NCBI GenBank assembly: GCA_003132825.1
Contig: PKYX01000456.1
Coordinates: forward strand, 3,642 to 10,229
DNA length: 6,588 nucleotides
Direction of reading: 5' to 3'
Source: Acidobacteriaceae bacterium
GTDB taxonomy: Bacteria > Acidobacteriota > Terriglobia > Terriglobales > Acidobacteriaceae
The notes below the pieces were generated by a model, which was given only the letters and a program-made list of their open reading frames with translations, did no database searches and was not told where the DNA came from. Positions 1 to 6,588 of the stretch are shown piece after piece (the first letter of the stretch is position 1; the number at the start of each line of letters is the position of its first letter). Made by a program: the position numbers and the translations under genes.

Positions 1-8
1 GACGGTTC

Positions 9-2057
9 TTATTCTGTGCTCGAGCGCCACATCAATTCGAGGACCAGCGCCCGGCGAACTTCTCCGGCCGGAAAATAGGGCTCGCCGGTGTTGTTTTCCA
101 GGTGGTGCGCCGACTGCAGGTTGCGTCCCCAGATAGAAAGCGTAAATCCAGAGATCCGGTTGCTGGAGAAACCCACATCCACGCGATTCAGCGGGGGCAA
201 TTTCAGTTCTGAAATCGCATCGTAATAGTAATAGTTCGCGTCGAAGTTGAAATGTCGCGTCAGGTCCAGGCGTGACTGGAGATTGAGGATGTGACGGGGA
301 GTATCGACGCCCTCCGTGCCTGCCGTGGCCACCCCTCGAGTTTCGGTGAGGCCCGCGGAGAGGGACCAGCGGCCGACCGGCCTCAGTTCGGTGAACAGTC
401 CGAGTCCATGGGTCTGGCCGGTGCCGGAGTTCCGGAATTGCAGGGGTATTTCGATGTAGGAAGACAAGACCTCGGGGGGACCCGGCGGTCCTACGTTGAT
501 CAGCTGGTCGTAGTGGTTGTAAAACGCCGCCAGATCGAAAGAGAAGCCAGGTTTAACCAGGTAACGGGATCCGAGCTCATAGGCGCGCACCGCCTCCGAG
601 TGGAGCGCCGGGTTGCCGGTAATCGCGGCGAAGACGGGGAGGGGCCCGCCCAGGGTCTCCGAAACCTTAAGATCGACATCCGTGTTGACGCGGGTAGGTT
701 CGCGCACCGCGCGGGAAACCGCGCCCCATAGTGTGGCGGACTGGCTGGGAGTCCAAACCCCACGAATCTGCGGCTGAATTTCGAAGCCGGTGTAGGCATT
801 GTGTTCGAGCTTGGCGCCGCCAATGAAACGCAGTCGGTCCGGCACCGCGGCAATTTCATACTGCCCAAAAGCGCTATAGGTGGTGTCACGTTCCCGGGCC
901 GGGGTGTAGCTGATTTCGAAGTTGTCGCTCGGGGTATCGACGGTGCTCAGCATGCTCCCACCCCAGATGAGGGAATGGCGCGGGGTGAAGATAAAGTCGT
1001 GCTGTACCTCGACATCGCAGGTATTGCGAACATCGCCGCCAAGAGTATCGAAGCGATCAAACCAGTTGCAATAGGCCAACAGATCGGTGCTTGAGCGATC
1101 GGAAAAGTGGTGCTTCCAGCGGCCCTCGATATTTCCCCCTTTCATCGCAACGTCTTGCTGCGGCTCGGTTGGGCCGGCGGCGGACGGACCGCTGAAATTC
1201 AGCTCGGCCACCTGAATGGCGCCATCGTAGCCGCCCCCTTCGAAGCTGAAATTGTCTCGCGAAGAGAGACTCCAATCCAAACGCAGTCCGCCTTGTTGGA
1301 GATTCCATTGATCCGGTTGCGGCGTTCCGGAGGCATCGACGGTGGGATCGCCGTACATTCCTTGGGCGAAGATCCGGTAGGAAAGATTCTGGCCGATCCC
1401 GCCGCCATAGCGGAGGCTGGCCTTGTCGCGTTCGTCTATACCGGCAGAGGCGGCCACCGCCAAGCCCTGCGTCTTCTGCGAGTTTTTCGTAATGATGTTA
1501 ATGACGCCGTTCACGGCATTGGCGCCCCAGAGCGTGCCGCCCGGGCCGAGAATGATTTCAATACGATCGATGTCTCCGAGGGGAGGATCAAACGTGTCCC
1601 AGTACACGCCCCCGAAAAGCGGGTCGTAGAGTAGCCGCCCATCGAGCAGAACAAGCATTTTGTCGTTGAAGGCGTAACTGAAGCCGCGAGCGGCGACAAT
1701 CCAGGAATGCGAGTCCTCCTGGGCCACGTAAAGCCCGGGAACGCTCCGCAGGGCATCCGGAACCGAAGAGAATCCTCCCCGCAGAATCTGTTCCCCGCTC
1801 AGAACATAAATCGCAGCCGGAGCGCTGAACAGGTTTTCACTTTTCTTCGAGGCGGAGGTTACCTTCACGTCCATGCTGGCCAATTGGTCCAGGTCGAGGT
1901 TGGCGGCCTGCTTAGCTTCCTGCGCCGCTTGGGTCGCAGCAGTCGCGCTGTCCAAGCTCGGGAAACCTGCCATGGGGTCTGCATCCTGGGCTACTGCCCC
2001 CTTGGGGAACGCAGTCAAAAGGCAGATGGCCACGATCACCGTGGCTGGATTCTTCAT
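9..2057 (-). CDS. TonB-dependent outer-membrane receptor (plug + beta-barrel)
   Basis: A 682-residue receptor that would move a scarce ligand across the outer membrane using TonB/ExbBD energy; the ligand cannot be told from sequence. Residues 1-24 form a signal peptide (Lys2, hydrophobic core, AVA-Q cleavage site). Residues 25-60 are Ala/Gln-rich, followed by a TonB-box-like stretch (DVKVTSASKK, 63-72). The plug spans about 76-190: it has the SVPDALRSVPGL pattern (98-109), an ARGF motif (123-126) and the classic GPGGTLWGANAVNGVINIIT motif (171-190). The rest is alternating-strand barrel with many aromatic residues. The plug resembles the CirA/BtuB-like type. No N-terminal carboxypeptidase-regulatory-like domain is visible, unlike the Oar-like receptors common in Acidobacteriota. 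The ATG at 2057 is chosen because a signal peptide follows directly and a purine-rich GGGAAGA lies 7 bases upstream (2071-2065). The frame stays open to 2261, but the extra residues are Arg-rich and would bury the signal peptide; an ATG at 2108 is a weaker alternative. The protein ends WRSSTE rather than in the usual terminal aromatic. It is divergent from the GH44 lipoprotein gene. Confidence 0.93.
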   Translation of the reverse strand: MKNPATVIVAICLLTAFPKGAVAQDADPMAGFPSLDSATAATQAAQEAKQAANLDLDQLASMDVKVTSASKKSENLFSAPAAIYVLSGEQILRGGFSSVPDALRSVPGLYVAQEDSHSWIVAARGFSYAFNDKMLVLLDGRLLYDPLFGGVYWDTFDPPLGDIDRIEIILGPGGTLWGANAVNGVINIITKNSQKTQGLAVAASAGIDERDKASLRYGGGIGQNLSYRIFAQGMYGDPTVDASGTPQPDQWNLQQGGLRLDWSLSSRDNFSFEGGGYDGAIQVAELNFSGPSAAGPTEPQQDVAMKGGNIEGRWKHHFSDRSSTDLLAYCNWFDRFDTLGGDVRNTCDVEVQHDFIFTPRHSLIWGGSMLSTVDTPSDNFEISYTPARERDTTYSAFGQYEIAAVPDRLRFIGGAKLEHNAYTGFEIQPQIRGVWTPSQSATLWGAVSRAVREPTRVNTDVDLKVSETLGGPLPVFAAITGNPALHSEAVRAYELGSRYLVKPGFSFDLAAFYNHYDQLINVGPPGPPEVLSSYIEIPLQFRNSGTGQTHGLGLFTELRPVGRWSLSAGLTETRGVATAGTEGVDTPRHILNLQSRLDLTRHFNFDANYYYYDAISELKLPPLNRVDVGFSSNRISGFTLSIWGRNLQSAHHLENNTGEPYFPAGEVRRALVLELMWRSSTE

Positions 2058-2357
2058 CGAGTTTTCTTCCCGCCGGGCGCGGGATGAGCGAACCAAGAGG
2101 AAGTCCATCAAAGTCCTATCGGCAAAATCAGCGGGTTCCCCAGCGAGGGCGAGCCTGGTCCGGATCCCCGCTGTCGCGGGCAGGGGGGAGATGGCCCGTG
2201 GTTGGCGATTGCTTTTCCGCTCTCTGCCCGATCCTGAATATCGGACGGTTGCAACCCGCAACTGCTCGGATGATGACCGGCGGCGAAACCGAGAGGTGTC
2301 CTTCTGCCGGTCTCTGGCGAATCCGGAGAACGAGAGGCGGGTAAGACTTTCGTGCGA

Positions 2358-2382
2358 GGCCAGGCTCCCTGAGTGCCTGGCC
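2358..2382. repeat. 8-bp perfect inverted repeat (hairpin or operator candidate)
   Basis: GGCCAGGC (2358-2365) is followed, after a 9-base spacer, by its exact reverse complement GCCTGGCC (2375-2382). It lies 21 bases before the Shine-Dalgarno sequence of the GH44 lipoprotein gene. It could be a hairpin in that mRNA leader, a binding site for a dimeric regulator, or a weak terminator-like element without a T tract. The symmetry is directly visible; the role is not known. Confidence 0.6.
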
Positions 2383-2403
2383 GGTGCGGTACATTAGCTC
2401 GGC

Positions 2404-2410
2404 AGGAGGA
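2404..2410 (+). promoter_or_regulatory. Ribosome binding site of the GH44 lipoprotein gene
   Basis: AGGAGGA is a near-perfect anti-Shine-Dalgarno match placed 9 bases before the ATG at 2420. It decides the start: the in-frame GTG at 2384 lies upstream of this site, has no such signal, and would add 12 residues in front of a textbook lipoprotein signal peptide. Confidence 0.8.
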
Positions 2411-2419
2411 ACTCCCGAA

Positions 2420-5272
2420 ATGGTCCACCGGACCCTCAGCGGCCTGTTGGTTCCCGTACTGGCACTGTTTCTCGCCGCCTGTGGGGGCGGCAGCGGGGGC
2501 TCATCCGGAGGAGGAGGTGGGACCGAAGCCACGGTTCCGCCGGCACCGACCGGTCTGATGGCGACCGCGGGAAACGCGCAGGTCAGCCTGAACTGGAATG
2601 CCAGTTCGGGAGCCACCAGCTACCATGTCAAGCGGGCCACGGTCAGTGGCGGCCCTTACACGGTCACGGCAACCACAACTGTGACCAACGCTGTCGATAC
2701 CGGCCTGAGTGACGGTGCCGCGTATTACTACGTAGTTTCGGCGGTAAACGGGGCGGGCGAAAGCGCGAATTCCGGTGAAGTCTCTGTCACGCCGACCGCC
2801 GGGGCTCCGCCGCCGGCACCGACCGGCCTCCTGGCGACTGCGGGGAATGCGCAGGTCAGTCTTTCCTGGGGCGCGAGTGCCGGTGCTACGGGGTACCACG
2901 TGAAGCGGTCGGTTACAACGGGCGGCCCGTACACGCAGGTTGGTGCTCCTGCTGCGGCCAGCTACACCGATGCCACGGCGGCCAACGGTACTACTTACTT
3001 CTACGTGGTTTCAGCCGTGAACCCGGCGGGCGAGAGTGCGAACTCCGGTGAAGTCTCCGCCACGCCGACCGCAGCCGCGACCGCTTCGGTTCATGTCACC
3101 GTGGATGTGCTGACCAACCGGCATCCGATCAGCTCCTATGTTTACGGCGGTTCCTATCCCAAGGACAAGCCCACGATCACCGACAGCGGTTTGACCGTGG
3201 TGCGCTGGGGCGGCAATGCAACCTCCACCTACAACTGGCAAGCCCAGACCGACAACGCAGACAACGACTACTTTTTTGAGGATTTTGCCTATTCGGAAAT
3301 CGGGGATAGCGATTCCGCGGCCTACATTCAGGACGTGAAAGCCGCCGGCAGCAATCCGCTCATGACCATGGTGATGCTGCCCTGGGTGGCGAAAAGCGCG
3401 GAAGGCTCGGGCAACGGACACTGGAGTTTTTCGGTGGCCAAGTATGGTGCGCAGTGCAGCGTGGATCCGTACAACACCGACGCCGGAAACGGAGTGCCAT
3501 TCAGCTCCACTTGCGCCTCAAACCCGGTCTACCTCACGGCCGATCCGAATGATGCGTACTTTCCGTTGCTCGATCAACCCGGCACGGGCGATCCCGCCGG
3601 GAGCGTGTACCGCAATCAGTGGGCTGCCGCCCTAGGTACCGCTTTTGGCACCGCGCCGCATTTCTACGACATGGATAATGAGATCGACATCTGGGGTGGA
3701 ACGCACCGCGATATTCACCCGAGTCCCACAACCTACGATGAACTGCGCGATATTTATCTGACCGAAGCGCGCGCGCTGAAAGGTTGGGATCCCGAAGCCA
3801 TTCGCTTTGGCCCGGTGAGCTGCTGCTGGTATTACTACTGGAGATCGGCGACCGGCTCTAGCGACACCTCCAGCCACGGCGGAGTGGATTTCCTGCCCTG
3901 GTGGTTGAATGAAGTGGCCTGGTCGGACGAAGTAGCGGGCGCACGGTCGCTCGATGTATTCGACATCCACGCGTACCCGGACACGCCGGACGCGACGACG
4001 CTCGGTGGCTTTACGACCGCACAGAAGCAAGCGTTGGCGGTGCGCATCTACCGGGACTGGTGGGACCCGACGTACACGAGCGAGGCGTCCTATATCGAGA
4101 ACGGAGGGTTCAGCATCGAACCGATGGATTCGAAACCTTTTCGAATCCCGCGGATGCGCGCCCTGCTCAACACCATTTATCCCGGGACCCAATTCAGCAT
4201 CACCGAGTGGAGCGCGGAAATTGTCAGCGCCGCAGATTTTTCGACCGCCTTGGGCGATGCCGACGCCTACGGGATTCTGGGCCGCGAGCGCGTCTATCTG
4301 GCCTCGCGCTGGGAAGCACCGGACCCCGCGAACCCCAACTACCAGGCTCTGAAGCTTTATAGCAACTTCGACGGCCAGCATCATGGCTTCGGCACCATTT
4401 CTGTTTCGGACACCAATGACGCAAACCCGAGTTTGTTTAGCAGTTACGCGGCGTTGAACTCGACGGGCACGACCTTGACCGTAGTGGTACTCAACAAGGA
4501 TCCGCAGAATGCGGTGACCGCGCAAATCATTCCCAACGGGTTTACACCCACGGCCGTGACCACCTATACGCTTTCGCAGAATTCGCCGACCAGCATCGTG
4601 GCGTCGTCTCCCGAGGCCTGGTCCTCGACCACCACGTTTGCGCCGTACACGGCGACGCTGCTGGTGATCACGGGAACTCTGGGTCAGACGCCCGGCGCCG
4701 AGTGGGACCTCAATCCGGACACCGTCATGGTTGCGGCCGGAGGGACGGTGACGCTCGAACCGAAGATCTCTTCGAACGCAGGCACGGTCACGCTCACCTC
4801 GTCCACCGCCGACAGCGGCATTACGGTGACGCTCACGCAACCGAGCGTGACCACGGCGCAGACGGGAATCGTTACCCTGACCGCGGGCGCGCTTCCGGGC
4901 TTCTATCACTTCACCGTCTCGAGCTCGGACAATTCCGGAGTCAGCCAGACCCAGGGCGGATGGATCGTCGTGGGGAATCCGGCCGCGACTCTGACCAAAA
5001 CCGGCGACGGCCAGACCGGCCCGCACGGCACCACCCTGAATTTGTCGGTGACGCTTGCCCCCGGTTCCTCCGGGGGCACAGTTGCGGGCGCCAGCATTCT
5101 TTTCGCGACCAATGCCGGCACATTATCGAGCAGCATTGTGACCACCGATTCATCGGGCCTGGCGAGCGTCGTGCTGACCCTTCCCGCCGCCGCGGGAGCG
5201 GTCCAAGTGACAGCAGAAGGGCCTTTCGGGCTGGGGCACCCGACGGCCAGGTTCACGGAAACGTCGCAGTAG
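2420..5272 (+). CDS. Surface lipoprotein glycoside hydrolase, GH44 type, with two fibronectin III domains and Ig-like tail
   Basis: A 950-residue exported enzyme, probably an endo-beta-1,4-glucanase or xyloglucanase (the GH44 activities) anchored in the outer membrane. Residues 1-21 are a lipoprotein signal peptide ending in a lipobox, LAAC, with Cys21 the lipidated residue. A Gly/Ser tether follows (22-34). Two fibronectin III domains lie at about 40-127 and 131-218. The catalytic module runs from about 223 to 752: VRWGGN (261-266) matches the family's LRLGGN motif, FYDMDNEIDIW (415-425) carries the predicted acid/base Glu421, FDIHAYP (514-520) matches the barrel strand, and FSITEW (592-597) carries the predicted nucleophile Glu596. 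The 175-residue spacing of the two Glu is close to the roughly 173 known for bacterial GH44 enzymes. A beta-sandwich closes the module. Residues 758-850 form an unassigned beta-rich Ig-like segment, and 854-946 resemble a Big_1 (invasin-type) Ig domain. Cys346/Cys365 could form a disulfide in a likely insertion; Cys468-Cys469 are vicinal. The residue after Glu421 is Ile, where GH44 and related clan-A enzymes usually have Pro. Fold assignment is strong; the exact substrate is inferred from the family. Confidence 0.88.
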   Translation: MVHRTLSGLLVPVLALFLAACGGGSGGSSGGGGGTEATVPPAPTGLMATAGNAQVSLNWNASSGATSYHVKRATVSGGPYTVTATTTVTNAVDTGLSDGAAYYYVVSAVNGAGESANSGEVSVTPTAGAPPPAPTGLLATAGNAQVSLSWGASAGATGYHVKRSVTTGGPYTQVGAPAAASYTDATAANGTTYFYVVSAVNPAGESANSGEVSATPTAAATASVHVTVDVLTNRHPISSYVYGGSYPKDKPTITDSGLTVVRWGGNATSTYNWQAQTDNADNDYFFEDFAYSEIGDSDSAAYIQDVKAAGSNPLMTMVMLPWVAKSAEGSGNGHWSFSVAKYGAQCSVDPYNTDAGNGVPFSSTCASNPVYLTADPNDAYFPLLDQPGTGDPAGSVYRNQWAAALGTAFGTAPHFYDMDNEIDIWGGTHRDIHPSPTTYDELRDIYLTEARALKGWDPEAIRFGPVSCCWYYYWRSATGSSDTSSHGGVDFLPWWLNEVAWSDEVAGARSLDVFDIHAYPDTPDATTLGGFTTAQKQALAVRIYRDWWDPTYTSEASYIENGGFSIEPMDSKPFRIPRMRALLNTIYPGTQFSITEWSAEIVSAADFSTALGDADAYGILGRERVYLASRWEAPDPANPNYQALKLYSNFDGQHHGFGTISVSDTNDANPSLFSSYAALNSTGTTLTVVVLNKDPQNAVTAQIIPNGFTPTAVTTYTLSQNSPTSIVASSPEAWSSTTTFAPYTATLLVITGTLGQTPGAEWDLNPDTVMVAAGGTVTLEPKISSNAGTVTLTSSTADSGITVTLTQPSVTTAQTGIVTLTAGALPGFYHFTVSSSDNSGVSQTQGGWIVVGNPAATLTKTGDGQTGPHGTTLNLSVTLAPGSSGGTVAGASILFATNAGTLSSSIVTTDSSGLASVVLTLPAAAGAVQVTAEGPFGLGHPTARFTETSQ

Positions 5273-6588
5273 GTAGCGCCGGCATGGTTCGGACCGGGCT
5301 ATTTGTTCAGGGCGGCGATGATGGCCTCGACATCGTAGATGCAGCCCGCCCACACCCCTCCGCTCGCTTGCGTCAGGGCGGCCCACAGACGCGTATCCGC
5401 CGGCAGGGCCGGGTCCGGCGCCAAATCGGCGCGCGGGGCGCGGCGCGCGAGACGGCGGGCGCCTTCTTCCGCATCGAACGATTCGCCATTTTCGCCGACA
5501 AAGTTAACCGTGCCGTCCAGTTTCACGCGGTCGATCACAATTTCCACCACATCGCCGTCGCATAGTTTCCCGATGGCTCCCCCGGCCAGGGCTTCCGGGG
5601 ATACGTGGCCGATGCAGGCGCCGGTTGACACGCCGCTGAAGCGGGAATCGGTGAGCAAAGCCACGTGCTTGCCGAAGGGCAAATGCTTCAGCGCGGAGGT
5701 TACTTGATAGATCTCCTGCATGCCCGAGCCCATCGGTCCGCCGCAAACGAGAACCAGCACGTCACCCTCGCGGACTTCATGATTCTTGATGGCATGAATC
5801 GCGGAATGTTCGGAGACGAAAACCCGAGCCGGCCCGCGTTTCCGGTAAACCCCGTCTTCTCCGACAACCGTTGGATCAATGGCGGTGCTCTTGATCACCG
5901 ACCCTTCCGGAGCCAGGTTGCCGCTCGGAAAGCAGAGCGTGGCCGTCAGGCCTCGCGACTTGGCACGAGCGGGATCCATGATGACGTCATTCGGATCGAT
6001 GCCGTCCTGTCGTGCGAGCGCGCGGCGAAGTTCATGCCGTCGCCGGCTGTCTTGCCACCAGTCGAGGTTGCTGTCCAAGGTTTCGCCGGAGACCGTCAGC
6101 ACGCGAGTGTCGATGAGTCCGGCGCGCCGTAGATGCAACATCACTTCCGGCACCGCGCCGGCGAGGAACACCTGCACCGTGGCGTGATTCCGTGGGCCGT
6201 TCGGCAGAGCGTCGACCAGTCGCGGGACTTGGCGATTGAGGCGAACCCAATCGGCCGCGCTCGGCCGGCCCAATTTTGCGGAGTACGCGATGGCCGGCAC
6301 ATGCAAAAGCAGGTTGGTCGACCCGCCGAATGCGGCGTGCAGAACCATGGCGTTCTGCAAAGCCGCATCGGTTAAAACGTCAGCGGTCTTCCGCCCCAGC
6401 TGGTTCAGCCGCAGCACAGCTCTCGCGGACCGCTTCGCCATATCCAGCCAGACGGGTTGGCCGGAAGGAGCCAAGGCAGTGTGCGGCAACGCCAGCCCCA
6501 AAGCCTCCGCCACCACCTGGGAGGTGGCGGCCGTACCCAGGAACTGACAGCCGCCGCCGGGAGTCGCACAGGCGCGGCATCCTACTTC

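Larger units (their letters stand above)
2058..2419. other. Divergent intergenic/leader region, structured, no gene recognised
   Basis: These 362 bases separate the starts of the receptor (leftward) and the GH44 lipoprotein (rightward), so they must hold both promoters and both 5' leaders. I see no convincing -35/-10 pair on either strand, which is common in GC-rich genomes. Several short inverted repeats are visible: CCCGC/GCGGG (2167-2171 with 2176-2180, 4-base loop), CCGAT/ATCGG (2228-2232 with 2240-2244, 7-base loop), the palindrome GGTTGCAACC (2247-2256), whose GTTGC can also pair with GCAAC at 2258-2262, and the 8-bp stem at 2358-2382. Short frames here are Arg/Pro/Ser-rich and look like noise. 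A cobalamin riboswitch, common before TonB receptors, was looked for on both strands and not found. Confidence 0.7.

Overview
The window is GC-rich and densely coding. It holds three genes typical of a Gram-negative soil bacterium that lives on plant polysaccharides: a TonB-dependent outer-membrane receptor, a lipoprotein glycoside hydrolase and a sugar-acid dehydratase. The receptor and the lipobox require an outer membrane. A Gly/Ser-tethered, Ala/Thr-rich, fibronectin-III-decorated hydrolase with this type of receptor suggests Acidobacteriota, with Verrucomicrobiota or a similar phylum as alternatives. No rRNA or marker protein is present to settle this.

Layout: (1) 9-2057, minus strand, a complete TonB-dependent receptor with signal peptide, plug and beta-barrel. 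(2) 2058-2419, a 362-base region between divergent starts, with no gene but several short inverted repeats. The clearest is an 8-bp stem at 2358-2382. (3) 2420-5272, plus strand, a complete 950-residue secreted lipoprotein: lipobox, Gly/Ser tether, two fibronectin III domains, a GH44-type catalytic module (endoglucanase/xyloglucanase family) and a C-terminal Ig-like tail. A strong Shine-Dalgarno sequence fixes its start. (4) After a 26-base gap, 5299-6588, minus strand, the C-terminal two thirds of a dehydratase of the IlvD/Edd superfamily, closest to the YjhG/YagF D-xylonate dehydratases. Its 5' end lies beyond the window.

How they may work together (inference): the lipoprotein would cut beta-1,4-glucan or xyloglucan at the cell surface, the receptor could import released oligosaccharides or another scarce ligand, and the dehydratase would act on xylonate from the non-phosphorylative xylose pathway. 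The genes are divergent and convergent rather than one operon, so the link is only proximity plus compatible chemistry.

I found no mobile element, CRISPR array, tRNA or rRNA. I also saw no sign of an entirely new system. The points most worth a second look are the multidomain surface GH44, its altered acid/base motif (Asn-Glu-Ile rather than Asn-Glu-Pro), the recent-looking fibronectin duplication, and the structured region between the divergent genes.
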